From Candidatus Methylacidiphilales bacterium (GTDB taxonomy: Bacteria; Verrucomicrobiota; Verrucomicrobiia; Methylacidiphilales; JAAUTS01): DNA of 43,181 bases. The translations under genes and the position numbers were made by a program. Positions 10,774 to 18,941 of this stretch are shown here, piece after piece. Numbering within the stretch: position 1 is the stretch's first letter; every line of letters starts with the position of its first letter. Where the stretch lies: positions 1 through 43,181 of the forward strand of contig JAQTNW010000029.1 in NCBI GenBank assembly GCA_028713655.1, in the 5' to 3' direction. The notes beneath the pieces were generated by a model. It ran no database searches and had not been told where the DNA came from. It worked only from the letters and a program-made list of their open reading frames with translations.

Positions 10774-11145
10774 ATGAAAATTGCATCCCTCATCTGTGTC
10801 GGCATCCTTGCCGCGTTTGCAACAGCACAGGCAGCCGAACCTCCTTCCGACGCGCAGGCCGCGTCAAACAAATTGCTCTCGGCTCTTGTTTCAAGCGATT
10901 ACGCAGCATTTGTTGCCGACGGCGACACCGCATTCAAAGGACTTAAGAAGGAAATGTTTGATTCCGTGGCAGCCCAACTCGCTCCGCGATTCAAAGCGGG
11001 CTATGAGGCCGTTTATCTTGGAGAGATGAAACAGAAGGGATACCAGGTCACGTTGTGGAAACTCAGCTTTAAGGACGGCGGCGACGATGCCCTCGCCACC
11101 CTCAGCCTCAAAAACGCAAAAATCGGCGGCTACTGGATCCGATAA
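10774..11145 (+). CDS. small secreted protein, unknown function
   Basis: The ORF encodes 123 residues from ATG 10774; an in-frame upstream ATG at 10714 would put sequence before the signal peptide. The N-terminus MKIASLICVGILAAFATAQAAEPP is a standard Sec signal with an AxA cleavage site. The mature part has a helix-rich start (ASNKLLSALVSSDYAAFVADGD) and later strands (YQVTLWKLSFKDG, ALATLSLKNAKIGGYWI). This order is seen in NTF2-like/DUF3887-type periplasmic proteins and resembles each half of the duplicated protein at 35339-36193. No catalytic residues are recognisable. It converges on the sigma factor gene. Confidence 0.65.
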   Translation: MKIASLICVGILAAFATAQAAEPPSDAQAASNKLLSALVSSDYAAFVADGDTAFKGLKKEMFDSVAAQLAPRFKAGYEAVYLGEMKQKGYQVTLWKLSFKDGGDDALATLSLKNAKIGGYWIR

Positions 11146-11239
11146 AACGTTTTTCCTACCGTCTTTTGCGCCTTTTTGCGGCCAACTCGTTCCTTTGATT
11201 CTCAAAATCTGTGTCAATCTGTGAAAACCTGCCCATCTG

Positions 11240-11983
11240 TCACGACGCAAATGCTCCGAACAGCGACCGCAGTTCCTCCTCCACCTGCGACGGATCGGAA
11301 AGGGTTTGTGCGATCTCATCCCGCAACAATATCCGGTACCGCTTGCGCAGACGATGTGCCGCCACACGCAACGCGCCTTCGTCCTGGCCGAGTTGCAACG
11401 CCGCCTGTTTGTATGACTCCCCGCTTGTCCCGGCGCTGAGAAAGCCTTTAAGTTCCGCAAACTGTTTTCCCCTCCCTTCCGCCTCGCATTCCTCTTGCAG
11501 GCGATTAATGACCTTCCCCAGCAATGCCACGGCCCATTCCCGGTCGAAGATTTTTTCCGGACTCGATTCGTTGGAAGCGGCCACCTGAAACTTTGTGTCC
11601 GCCGTTTGCCAGTCCAGGGAAAAATGCGCCGCCCCTCCGCCGCGCTTCTGGCGCTGCGATTTGTCCCATTCGTTCGCAAGAAAATGTTTCAGCGACGCCA
11701 GCAGGAATGCGCGGAAGCGCCCGCGCTCGGCGCTCAAGCCTTCGAGATAATTTTTTTCCAGGAACCGCGCAAAAAAATCCTGCGTCAAATCCTCGGCCTC
11801 CTCCTTCGTGTGGCCGCGTCGCCGGACATACGCGTAAAGCGGGAACCAATACGTAGCACACAATTGCTCCAACGCAGCCCGCGCCTGCGTGTCCGATCTG
11901 CGCCCGGCTGCAAGCACAACCGTCCAGCGCGTCGTGACAAAGATGTCGCCCGGCGCCGGAGTGGAGTATATTAAACTTGTCAT
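11240..11983 (-). CDS. ECF RNA polymerase sigma factor, planctomycete/verrucomicrobial type
   Basis: This is a 247-residue sigma-70 family factor of the extracytoplasmic-function class. Region 2 carries FVTTRWTVVLAAG, LYAYVRRRGHTKEEAEDLTQDFFARFLEKNYL and RFRAFLLASLKHFLANEWD. Region 4 carries SYKQAALQLGQDEGALRVAAHRLRKRYRILLRDEIAQTL. ATG 11983 is chosen because the family starts there; the frame is open to 12223 but the added 80 residues are repeat-derived. In related phyla such sigma genes sit beside Ser/Thr kinases that begin with a four-cysteine ribbon. Here the upstream same-strand genes are a PH-domain protein and a ribbon-DUF4019 fusion, with no kinase. No anti-sigma gene is evident. Confidence 0.88.
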   Translation of the reverse strand: MTSLIYSTPAPGDIFVTTRWTVVLAAGRRSDTQARAALEQLCATYWFPLYAYVRRRGHTKEEAEDLTQDFFARFLEKNYLEGLSAERGRFRAFLLASLKHFLANEWDKSQRQKRGGGAAHFSLDWQTADTKFQVAASNESSPEKIFDREWAVALLGKVINRLQEECEAEGRGKQFAELKGFLSAGTSGESYKQAALQLGQDEGALRVAAHRLRKRYRILLRDEIAQTLSDPSQVEEELRSLFGAFAS

Positions 11984-12037
11984 TCTAAGAACACATTTTA
12001 AACCATGAAAGACAGGAAAATTACGAACGGAAACCGA

Positions 12038-12068
12038 ACCACGGATGCACGCGGATAAACACGGATTA
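12038..12068 (+). repeat. ACGGAT-type 10-bp-period repeat, copy 1
   Basis: It reads CCACGGATGCACGCGGAT followed by AAACACGGATT: three ACGSGGAT-like units spaced about 10 bases apart. The close match at 17859-17890 is in the same orientation, and the reverse complement pattern occurs at 12229-12284, 30267-30350 and 31894-31933. Confidence 0.8.
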
Positions 12069-12144
12069 GATAGCAAGGCTTCACGCAAAGGAAGCAGCGC
12101 GATGAAAGACGTATCATCCTGGACATAAGACTTAAAACATGAAT

Positions 12145-12179
12145 ATCCCCCTGACAAGGGGGAAGCAAAGGAGGTTTTG
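12145..12179 (+). repeat. CCCCCT-GACA-AGGGGG hairpin element, copy 1
   Basis: This 35-base element starts with a perfect hairpin ATCCCCCT-GACA-AGGGGG and continues GAAGCAAAGGAGGTTTTG. It matches 17941-17975 at 32 of 35 positions. In both places it lies just downstream of an ACGGAT-type array. Confidence 0.8.
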
Positions 12180-12228
12180 TTAGTCTCAAAATGTGCAAGA
12201 GCGTCTTGGGTTTTAAGCTCCAATTTTT

Positions 12229-12284
12229 CATCCGTGTTTATCCGTGTCCACCTGCTCGCGACGGATGTCGGAGTCCGTGGTTCA
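12229..12284 (-). repeat. ACGGAT-type 10-bp-period repeat, reverse orientation
   Basis: It reads CATCCGTGTTTATCCGTGTC followed by CACCTGCTCGCGACGGATGT and GTCCGTGGTTCAA. The units are the reverse complement of the array at 12038-12068, so the two arrays face each other across the hairpin element. Confidence 0.7.
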
Positions 12285-12311
12285 ATCCAAATTTAAGTCA
12301 TACTTGGAGGC

Positions 12312-12797
12312 TCATCCCATCAGTGCGCGGACAAATTCCTCCGGCTCCCCGGGCGATACGACGATCGTCCGCCGTTCATAATGCAGCACGACAGTCCGGC
12401 GGTGGTCGGTGACGAAAGCACGGTAGGACTTCAACGTTTTGTTCCAATAAAACCCGGTGAAGGAAAAGAAGCCTCCATTCCCGCAGGTACGGATGCTTTT
12501 GCACATGATGCCCGGCTCGAAGGTTGCGGATTTCAATCCCGCGCGCGGCAAACGTGTTGACCAGAACAATCGATGCACAAGGATCGCATCCGCTGTGATG
12601 GCATATCCGCGCACGATCGATAATGCACAGATGGGCACGAGCAACAGCGGCAGCCAGCGCAACCATAACACAATCTCGCTCCCGTGTTTTGGCAAAGGGA
12701 GAAACGCAAGCCAAACTACAAGCCCCAGAATCAAGAGCGTGGCCAGTGTGGACATGACAATGAGCAGGGTGCTCCAGGGAGCTTTGTAGGTTTTCAT
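12312..12797 (-). CDS. small membrane protein with bacterial PH-like domain
   Basis: This 161-residue protein has two adjacent membrane segments (about 11-33 and 42-62) followed by a soluble domain. The soluble part begins YAITADAILVHRLFWSTRLPRAGLKSATFEPG and ends TVVLHYERRTIVVSPGEPEEFVRALMG. This is the layout of bacterial PH (bPH/DUF304-like) domain proteins, where the last strand and helix read (I/V)V(V/I)SPxxPEEF. The function of the family is not established; roles at the membrane or as a signalling partner are guesses. It lies on the same strand as the ribbon-DUF4019 gene upstream and the ECF sigma gene downstream. Confidence 0.7.
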   Translation of the reverse strand: MKTYKAPWSTLLIVMSTLATLLILGLVVWLAFLPLPKHGSEIVLWLRWLPLLLVPICALSIVRGYAITADAILVHRLFWSTRLPRAGLKSATFEPGIMCKSIRTCGNGGFFSFTGFYWNKTLKSYRAFVTDHRRTVVLHYERRTIVVSPGEPEEFVRALMG

Positions 12798-12956
12798 AAG
12801 CTAGTGATTTTAATGTGCTTCGTGTAATAAGTCGCAAGTCCAATTCTATTTTTGCGTTTCTTGCGCATTTTCGCGGCCACTCTAAATTTCGTGTCCTACG
12901 CGGTTATTTTTTGCTCTCTGTTCGCACTCCAAACCAATCCGTAAGGGTGGGAATCT

Positions 12957-13568
12957 TCACTTGATGAAATACCCCACAGCACGCCAATGCCCATCTTTTT
13001 CCAACATGAACGTGACAGTCTCCACCGCGCTTTTCTTTGCAGAAAACGAAGTATCGAACTGCATCACAACATACTCGCCATCCGGCGCGCCTGGAAGCGA
13101 CTTGGCTGCCTGCGCCTTCAGCAGCTTGCGCGAATTCGCCTCGCCAAGCGGCTTGCGGTAAGTGTTCATGGCAGATGTCCAGCCTGGCTCCGTCACCGCG
13201 GCTTTGAAATAGACTGAGGCTTCCTGCCAACTGTGCGCGTAGTCTTTTCGATCCACCGCGACCAACCAACCCTGCGCGTCGCCAACCACTTGGTTTTCTA
13301 CGCTTCGACCTCGACTAAGCGAGAGCATCCGGCTCTCCTTGTAACCTGCCAGTTCCCATACGGAATCAGGTCGTGCTATTTCGCAAATTTTGCAGAGCGC
13401 TTCCAGCGCCGAAATGTCCACCAGTTCGCCCAGGGTATCCCCTGCCGCCCCCAGTTTGAGCAGGCAGGCCGGACAAAGCCCGGCAAGCGCGCCCGATTGC
13501 AGGGGCGTGCCGCATTCGGGGCATTTGCGGACATCTTCGGGAGCTGGAGGAGGGTTTATGTCGGTCAT
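12957..13568 (-). CDS. zinc-ribbon / DUF4019 fusion protein
   Basis: The ORF encodes 203 residues. Residues 16-35 hold four cysteines in CPECG...LCPACLL spacing (C16, C19, C32, C35), a ribbon that in Verrucomicrobiota and Planctomycetota usually starts Ser/Thr kinases. A linker with no kinase motifs follows. The last 107 residues match DUF4019: WLVAVDRKDYAHSWQEAS, YRKPLGEANSRKL, PGAPDGEYVVMQFDTSF, ETVTFMLEKDGHWRAVGYFIK. There is no signal peptide, although many DUF4019 proteins are secreted. It is the first of three same-strand genes leading to the ECF sigma factor. The kinase may have been lost by deletion, or the ribbon may act as a separate docking module. Confidence 0.8.
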   Translation of the reverse strand: MTDINPPPAPEDVRKCPECGTPLQSGALAGLCPACLLKLGAAGDTLGELVDISALEALCKICEIARPDSVWELAGYKESRMLSLSRGRSVENQVVGDAQGWLVAVDRKDYAHSWQEASVYFKAAVTEPGWTSAMNTYRKPLGEANSRKLLKAQAAKSLPGAPDGEYVVMQFDTSFSAKKSAVETVTFMLEKDGHWRAVGYFIK

Positions 13569-13687
13569 ACTAGGCTCAGAAGCAAATCCGGAAAGATGTT
13601 ACACGTAATTTTTGGATAACCAACGAGCATTGACCCGCGCAACACACGAAAATCCCTCCATCAAAAATAATCCGCGCCGTGCGAGGA

Positions 13688-14797
13688 TTAAGACATTTTC
13701 GCCGCGCTGATGATCGCATCCAGATTAACGCTCTCCTCGATCAACTGCTGGATCAGCCCGATTTTCTCGCCATCCCCGGGCTCGGTTTTCACGGTCATCC
13801 GGTTGATTTTGCTGGCCACTTCATAACTCTCGTGAGGCACGGAGATAAACGGGATGTTGCGTGTTTGCATGATCTTCACTAGGCCGGGCTGCGGCAGCAT
13901 CCCGTGCGTGAGCACCACGCCGGCCACCTGGGAAATTCCGCCTTCCGTGATCGCGCCCAGCACCGCAAGGATCATGTCCTCGCGGTCGCCCGCGGTGATA
14001 ATCAGGCTGCCGGGCTCAAAATAAACCTCGGCATTGCGCGATGTGGTGATTGCGATGGCCACGCGGCTGACACGGCGGCGCTTGGCCTTTTCACCGGCGA
14101 TAAATTTGCCTTTGAGCTCCTCGCAAACCTGGTTGACCGTGGGCTGGCGCAGGGTGTTGTTCAAAGGCACAATACCTAACAAAGGCAGGCCGAGCTTGGC
14201 CAGGCCCTTTTCCGCATACGGCCACAGGTCGGCGATACGATCGGGGATCACCTTGTTCATGATCGCGCCGATCACCGGCACCTTGAATTTTCGGAACAGC
14301 GCGAGATTCAGCGCGATTTCGTCTATCGGCCTGCCCACGCCGCCCTGGCTGACAATGATCGCCTTGCTTTTCAAAAGCGCCGACACCTGAGCGTTTGACA
14401 TATCGAAGACACTGCCCACCCCGGCATGCCCCGATCCCTCGATCACGACAAAGTCCTGCTCCCATGCGGCGCGGTTGAAGGCGTTTTCAACCCGGCTCTT
14501 GAGCTCCTCCGGATCGCCTGCATCCAGGTATTGGCGGGTGAAATGGGGGTCCACCGCTATCGGGCTCATCGCCTCCAGCGGCAGGCCGGGCTGGTAGGTG
14601 TCGTTGATCAGCACCGTGTCTTCATCGACCTTCAGTCCATCAACTTCAACATAGCGCTGGCCTATCGGTTTGATATAGCCAACTTTCCCGAAACGCTTGC
14701 GCAAGCCGGCGACCAGGCCAAGCGCCGTCGTGGTTTTACCGTCGTTCTGGCGTGTGGCCGCGACGAAAATCCGCGGTGTGATTTCGTTTGTCAGCAT
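13688..14797 (-). CDS. P-loop / DRTGG-domain protein (phosphotransacetylase N-terminal-like)
   Basis: This 369-residue protein resembles the non-catalytic N-terminal half of long Pta enzymes. An N-terminal BioD-like NTPase has P-loop ATRQNDGKT (14-22) and FVVIEGSGHAGVGSVFD, and a DRTGG domain lies in the C-terminal part (about 215-330: PTVNQVCEELKGKFIAGE, LIITAGDREDMILAVL, GVVLTHGMLPQPGLVKIMQ). In the long enzymes this half senses metabolites and shapes the hexamer. The catalytic protein is encoded immediately upstream with an 18-base gap, so the two products may assemble as a split Pta. Start ATG 14797 fits the family. Confidence 0.85.
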   Translation of the reverse strand: MLTNEITPRIFVAATRQNDGKTTTALGLVAGLRKRFGKVGYIKPIGQRYVEVDGLKVDEDTVLINDTYQPGLPLEAMSPIAVDPHFTRQYLDAGDPEELKSRVENAFNRAAWEQDFVVIEGSGHAGVGSVFDMSNAQVSALLKSKAIIVSQGGVGRPIDEIALNLALFRKFKVPVIGAIMNKVIPDRIADLWPYAEKGLAKLGLPLLGIVPLNNTLRQPTVNQVCEELKGKFIAGEKAKRRRVSRVAIAITTSRNAEVYFEPGSLIITAGDREDMILAVLGAITEGGISQVAGVVLTHGMLPQPGLVKIMQTRNIPFISVPHESYEVASKINRMTVKTEPGDGEKIGLIQQLIEESVNLDAIISAAKMS

Positions 14798-14815
14798 GGA
14801 CGCAACCTCACCGGG

Positions 14816-15877
14816 TTACTCCGCGGGGTGCCAGGCATCGTGGTCCTGCTCGGGATACAGCTTCCGGTATTCAATGGCCTGCAAGGCCACAAGCGCCGCC
14901 ACACCCAGGATATCATAGGCCGCCGCTCCGCGTGAAAGCTCGGCCGCAGGTTTGGAAAGCCCCAGCAAAATCTGGCCATAGGCCGTCGCTTTCGACAGCC
15001 GTTGCACCAGTTTGACCGAAATATTCCCGGAGTTCAGGTCGGGAAATATCAAAACATTCGCCTTGCCGGCCACCATGCTGCCAGGGGCCTTCAACGCCGC
15101 GATCTCCGGCAACAATGCCGCATCCACCTGCAGCTCCCCGTCGATCTCAGCCTTCAGCCCCTGATCGCGCGCTTTCTGCCGGGCCAGCGCGGTGGCGGCA
15201 ATGATCTTTTCCGTGTCCTGGGTCTGGGCGCTGCCTTTGGTGGAATAGGAAAGCATGGCCACCCGCGGCACTTCACCCGTCAACTGGCGGCGCAGCCGCG
15301 CTGTTTCAACCGCAATGTCGGATAGTTGCTCCACTGTCGGGTTGGGGATCACTCCGGCGTCCGCAAAAAACATGACTCCATCGTCGCCATAGGCACAGTC
15401 GGGTATGTCCAGGATCATGCAACTGGAAATGGTTTTGACTCCGGGCAGCGGTTTGATCAGTTGGAACAGGGGCCGCAGGATGTTGCCGGAAAACTCGCTC
15501 GCGCCAGCGACCAGCCCGTCGCACTGGCCGTTTTGCAGCATCATGGCCGCGAAATAATTGGGGTTGGTCAGGATCTTGGCCGCCTCGGAATCCTTGATGC
15601 CGCGGTAACGCTGGAGCGACTCCAGCCGCCGGACAAAAAGAGGCAGGTCCGCCGCCGTCTCGGGATCAATGACCAGAATATGGTGGAGGGAAATTCCCCT
15701 GGAGGCCGCCAGGCTCTCAACAGCCTCCTTTTTGCCAAGCACAACCGCGGGGCCCAATCTTAAATGCACATATTCGGAGGCCGCCTGCAAAACACGGGCG
15801 TCGTTGCCTTCCGGGAACACAATCCGCTTCGGATGGCGCCGCAATTTTTCGTAAATTGATTCGATGAACTTTGACAT
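14816..15877 (-). CDS. pta: phosphate acetyltransferase, catalytic protein
   Basis: This 353-residue protein interconverts acetyl-CoA and acetyl phosphate. It is the short PTA/PTB type: RIVFPEGNDARVLQAA near the N-terminus, LVAGASEFSGNILRP in the middle, MLSYSTKGSAQTQDTEKI, and FPDLNSGNISVKLVQRL with GPxxxGLxxPAxxLSRGA-like sequence near the end (GQILLGLSKPAAELSRGAAAYDI). ATG 15877 is preferred over an in-frame TTG two codons upstream. No acetate kinase gene is in the window. The partner DRTGG protein is 18 bases downstream. Confidence 0.92.
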   Translation of the reverse strand: MSKFIESIYEKLRRHPKRIVFPEGNDARVLQAASEYVHLRLGPAVVLGKKEAVESLAASRGISLHHILVIDPETAADLPLFVRRLESLQRYRGIKDSEAAKILTNPNYFAAMMLQNGQCDGLVAGASEFSGNILRPLFQLIKPLPGVKTISSCMILDIPDCAYGDDGVMFFADAGVIPNPTVEQLSDIAVETARLRRQLTGEVPRVAMLSYSTKGSAQTQDTEKIIAATALARQKARDQGLKAEIDGELQVDAALLPEIAALKAPGSMVAGKANVLIFPDLNSGNISVKLVQRLSKATAYGQILLGLSKPAAELSRGAAAYDILGVAALVALQAIEYRKLYPEQDHDAWHPAE

Positions 15878-15898
15878 ACGCAAATCTTTATAAAGAGG

Positions 15899-16219
15899 CT
15901 AATACCGTTTTACACCCGTATCCACTTCAACTGACCACGCATCAATGCCGCCTTGCAGATGGCGAACCTGCTGATACCCGCTTTTGAGTAAAAAAACGCC
16001 CGCCCGTTCCGAACGGACGCCATGGTGGCAGTATAAAATGATGTCCTCCTCTTTGCCGATTTCGTCGAGCACTCTTGATGCAAACTCCGATAATGGAATA
16101 AGTTCAGCATTCGGCAAGCGGCAAATTTCCCACTCGTCGCGCTCCCGTACATCGATCAGGCGCGGCCTTTTTTCAGGCTTCAACAATTCCGCCAGCGCGG
16201 ATGGAGTCAGGGCTGTCAT
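15899..16219 (-). CDS. single-domain rhodanese
   Basis: This 106-residue rhodanese-fold protein moves sulfane sulfur to a thiol acceptor. RLIDVRERDEWEICRLPNA is the CH2A motif and ILYCHHGVRSERAGVFL is the active-site loop with catalytic Cys64 followed by HHGVRS. It ends HLQGGIDAWSVEVD. There is no signal peptide, so it is cytoplasmic. It sits between pta and holA on the same strand, 21 bases upstream of pta. Its physiological acceptor is unknown. Confidence 0.9.
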   Translation of the reverse strand: MTALTPSALAELLKPEKRPRLIDVRERDEWEICRLPNAELIPLSEFASRVLDEIGKEEDIILYCHHGVRSERAGVFLLKSGYQQVRHLQGGIDAWSVEVDTGVKRY

Positions 16220-16249
16220 GGCTTTTTAGAAGCAGGTAAGGCATCCGGG

Positions 16250-17350
16250 TTAGATCTGGCATATCCTCAAAATAGCCGTCTCCAGTAATTTTTCAGGATC
16301 TGTCGCGGAGGACACCATCCGTAAATTCGTCTGGTACAACACATCCAGGGCCTCAAACCATTTCTGCGGCGGCTTCCGGCGCGCCTGCTCCACAATCCGC
16401 GCAATCCGGAACGGCTTGGGCTTTTCCCCCTTTTTGTTCACCGGCAAAAAATCGATGCCTTCCTGGGTCAAATCCGCATTCAGGAAAGTACCGCTGCGCG
16501 AAAGTCGCAAACGCCTGGTCTCGAGCAAATGTGTGCCCAGCGCCGCAAGCCGCACCTGGCCGGCCAGCAGGATCAGAATGCCGACCTCCGACTCATTCTG
16601 CGCCAGCAACTGGCGCAACATGTGAACGGACTCAGCGGAGTCGCCGGCAATCACCGCATCCAACAAGTCCCAAACCATCAATTCCCGATTGCCCGAGACC
16701 ACCTGTTTCAAATCTTCCTCGCTGATGTCTCCATGCGGATGCGCGAAGAGCGAAAGTTTTTCAACCTCGCTGTGCAAGGCGCGGCGGTCATTCCCCACCA
16801 CCTCGAACATCCGCTCCACCACTCCGGGACCCGGTTTCAATCCGGCCTGGATCATCAGCTTCTCGATTTCACCCATCCAGGCTTCTTCGGCCCGCGCGCC
16901 CTGGATCTCCGGCAAATTGAACAGCTCGACCATGCCCAGTTTCTCGAACGATTTGTAAAACGCCTTTCGCCGGTCAATCGATACGGCTGTCATCACCAAT
17001 TGTACGCTCGACGGTGGAAGCTTGCCGATCAGTTCTGTCAGCCGCAGCAACCGCGAAATCACCGCCTCGCTGTTGGCGGTCACACTGTCGGCCAGAAAAT
17101 TGCAATTTTTGAAAAAGACCAGTTTCGAATCCGCAAGAAATGGCAGGGTCAAAAGGGATTCGACGAGCGAATCCAACTGCCTGCAGGCCTGGTCCACGGA
17201 ATCGACTTGTCCGTCGATGGTCTCCAGGTTCATCGGGTCTTCCGGCGCGAGTTCCCGCAAGAGGCTCTGGCCGCGCTCCTTGACAGAAAATTCATCGGAA
17301 CCGGCAACCAGAATATGCTTCGCTTTCAGCTTGCTCTCCGTTTTGGCCAT
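16250..17350 (-). CDS. holA: DNA polymerase III subunit delta
   Basis: This 366-residue clamp-loader subunit opens the sliding clamp. The layout is that of HolA: an N-terminal AAA-like fold (LETIDGQVDSVDQACRQLDSLVESLLTLPFLADSKLVFFKNCNFL), a middle lid, and the C-terminal helical collar (ELMVWDLLDAVIAGDSAESVHMLRQLLAQNESEVGILILLAGQVRLAALG). ATG 17350 begins the family sequence; the frame runs on to 17539 without support. Only 15 bases separate this start from the divergent HIT gene start. Confidence 0.85.
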   Translation of the reverse strand: MAKTESKLKAKHILVAGSDEFSVKERGQSLLRELAPEDPMNLETIDGQVDSVDQACRQLDSLVESLLTLPFLADSKLVFFKNCNFLADSVTANSEAVISRLLRLTELIGKLPPSSVQLVMTAVSIDRRKAFYKSFEKLGMVELFNLPEIQGARAEEAWMGEIEKLMIQAGLKPGPGVVERMFEVVGNDRRALHSEVEKLSLFAHPHGDISEEDLKQVVSGNRELMVWDLLDAVIAGDSAESVHMLRQLLAQNESEVGILILLAGQVRLAALGTHLLETRRLRLSRSGTFLNADLTQEGIDFLPVNKKGEKPKPFRIARIVEQARRKPPQKWFEALDVLYQTNLRMVSSATDPEKLLETAILRICQI

Positions 17351-17365
17351 AGGTCTAATGCGCCT

Positions 17366-17851
17366 ATGGAACACCTTTGGGCCCCCTGGCGCAATAGTTA
17401 TGTCACCGCCGACAAAAAAACCTCGGCAACTGTGTTTTACGACATCGGCCAGTCCTCCAATGACGCTGAAAACTTTGTCATCTGCCGCAGCAAAACGGTT
17501 TATGTGGTTCTCAACCGCTTCCCTTATAATACGGCGCATTCGCTGGTCATTCCCTACCGCATGGTGGCCGACTTAAGCGATCTCACAGAACCGGAAGGCG
17601 CCGACCTCTGGGATCTGGTCCGGAGGACTGTCGCTTCCATCCGCTCGGTCTATAATCCGCACGGCTTTAATATTGGCATCAACCTGGGCGAAAGCGCGGG
17701 AGCGGGCCTGCCGGATCATTTGCATGTCCACGTGGTCCCGCGTTGGAAGGGCGACACCAATTTCATGGCCACGACCGCCGAGACCCGGATTCATCCGTCG
17801 GACCTGCCCTCGGTTTACCAGCATCTGAAAGCGGCATTTGAAAAAAACTGA
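17366..17851 (+). CDS. HIT-family hydrolase
   Basis: This 161-residue histidine-triad protein is a nucleotide hydrolase or transferase of the branch that starts MEHLWAPWR. The triad reads HLHVHVV (H118, H120, H122), preceded by GFNIGINLGESAGAGLPDH. NRFPYNTAHSLVIPYR is the conserved core strand. Members act on AMP-linked dinucleotides such as Ap4A; the exact substrate here is unknown. The start ATG at 17366 lies 15 bases from the divergent holA start. Confidence 0.9.
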   Translation: MEHLWAPWRNSYVTADKKTSATVFYDIGQSSNDAENFVICRSKTVYVVLNRFPYNTAHSLVIPYRMVADLSDLTEPEGADLWDLVRRTVASIRSVYNPHGFNIGINLGESAGAGLPDHLHVHVVPRWKGDTNFMATTAETRIHPSDLPSVYQHLKAAFEKN

Positions 17852-17858
17852 ACTGCTG

Positions 17859-17890
17859 AACCACGGATGAACGCGGATCAACACGGATTC
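17859..17890 (+). repeat. ACGGAT-type 10-bp-period repeat, copy 2
   Basis: It reads ACCACGGATGAACGCGGATC followed by AACACGGATT, near-identical in layout to 12038-12068. It sits just after the HIT gene stop and ahead of an AT-rich tract at 17900-17929 (ATTTCAAATCTCAAAATTTC) and the second CCCCCT hairpin element. Confidence 0.8.
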
Positions 17891-17940
17891 AGCGCAAAAT
17901 CGATTTCAAATCTCAAAATTTCAAATCAAAGCCGGCATCC

Positions 17941-17975
17941 ATCCCCCTGACAAGGGGGAAGTCAAGGGGGTTTTG
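17941..17975 (+). repeat. CCCCCT-GACA-AGGGGG hairpin element, copy 2
   Basis: This 35-base element differs from 12145-12179 at 3 positions, all in the 3' half. The hairpin stem CCCCCT/AGGGGG is unchanged, and the element ends GGGGGTTTTG. It lies 50 bases upstream of hisG. Confidence 0.8.
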
Positions 17976-18025
17976 CCAACTTCATTCTTTACATCGGGTG
18001 CGTGTGCTTTCAGCATTTCTTCCCC

Positions 18026-18907
18026 ATGAAAACCAGAAAGCCACTGCGAATCGGCCTGCCCACGGGCAGCCTGCAGGAAGCCACGCTTGAGCTGTTCAAG
18101 CGCGCCGGCTTTTGCATCCGCGTCTCCAGCCGGTCGTACAAACCGTCCATCGACGACCCGGAGTTGGAAGTCCGACTGCTCCGCGCGCAGGAAATCGCCC
18201 GCTATGTCGATGAAGGGTTTCTCGATCTGGGAATCACCGGACGCGATTGGGTTGCCGAAAACCGCGCGAAGGTGAAAGTGGTCCAGAATCTTGCCTTCAG
18301 TAAAGCAACCAAGTCGCCTGCCCGCTGGGTTCTGGTCGTGCCGGAAGAATCCAAAATCACCAAACCCGCACATCTCAAGGGGAAACGCATTGCGACCGAA
18401 GCGGTCAACATCACCCGGGACTATCTCGCACGCCACAAGATCAAGGCTCATGTGGAATTTTCCTGGGGCGCAACCGAAGTGAAGGTGCCGGAATTGGTCG
18501 ATGCCATTGTCGATATCACCGAGACCGGCTCCTCCCTGAAAGCCAACAAGCTGCGGATTGTGGATACCCTGATGGAATCCTATCCCCAACTCATTGCCAA
18601 TCCCCGCGTGTACCGGGATTCGTGGAGTTGCGCAAAGACACAAAACCTCGCTCTGCTGCTCCAAGGCGCGCTGAATGCGCGGGACAAAGTCGGCCTGAAG
18701 ATGAACCTGCCCTCCGGCAAGCTGGACAGCATTTTAAAACAGCTTCCGGCCCTGCGCAATCCCACCGTCTCGCCCCTGGCCGGACGGGACTGGGTGGCCA
18801 TTGAAACGATCATCGATGAAGTCATAGTCCGTGAAATCATCCCGCGGCTGAAGGCCTTGGGCGCGGAGGGGATCATCGAATATCCGCTGAATAAGGTTGT
18901 CTATTAA
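18026..18907 (+). CDS. hisG: ATP phosphoribosyltransferase
   Basis: This 293-residue enzyme joins ATP and PRPP in the first step of histidine synthesis. [22 protein letters not shown] starts the catalytic domain, [10 protein letters not shown] follows, and the PRPP loop reads [19 protein letters not shown]. Its length and extra C-terminal domain ([45 protein letters not shown]) make it the long, ACT-like regulated form, which is usually inhibited by histidine and needs no HisZ. No other his genes are nearby. ATG 18026 is the family start. Confidence 0.95.
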   Translation: MKTRKPLRIGLPTGSLQEATLELFKRAGFCIRVSSRSYKPSIDDPELEVRLLRAQEIARYVDEGFLDLGITGRDWVAENRAKVKVVQNLAFSKATKSPARWVLVVPEESKITKPAHLKGKRIATEAVNITRDYLARHKIKAHVEFSWGATEVKVPELVDAIVDITETGSSLKANKLRIVDTLMESYPQLIANPRVYRDSWSCAKTQNLALLLQGALNARDKVGLKMNLPSGKLDSILKQLPALRNPTVSPLAGRDWVAIETIIDEVIVREIIPRLKALGAEGIIEYPLNKVVY

Positions 18908-18941
18908 AGAATATCGGCTTTAATCCGTTCCTTCCAAAATT

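Larger units (their letters stand above)
11984..12311. other. gene-free gap filled with dispersed repeats
   Basis: This 328-base gap upstream of the sigma factor holds no supported gene. It contains a forward ACGGAT-type array (12038-12068), a CCCCCT hairpin element (12145-12179) and a reverse ATCCGTG-type array (12229-12284). Reading frames that run through it are made of repeat sequence. The sigma factor promoter should be here, but no convincing -35/-10 pair is visible. Confidence 0.6.

Noticed and set aside
11984-12223. 80-residue N-terminal extension of the sigma factor frame
   Set aside because: The extra residues come from ACGGAT and CCCCCT repeat sequence; the family starts at ATG 11983.
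16529-17365. Long plus-strand frame ahead of the HIT protein
   Set aside because: It runs antisense through holA with no recognisable domains; only the HIT part from 17366 is supported.
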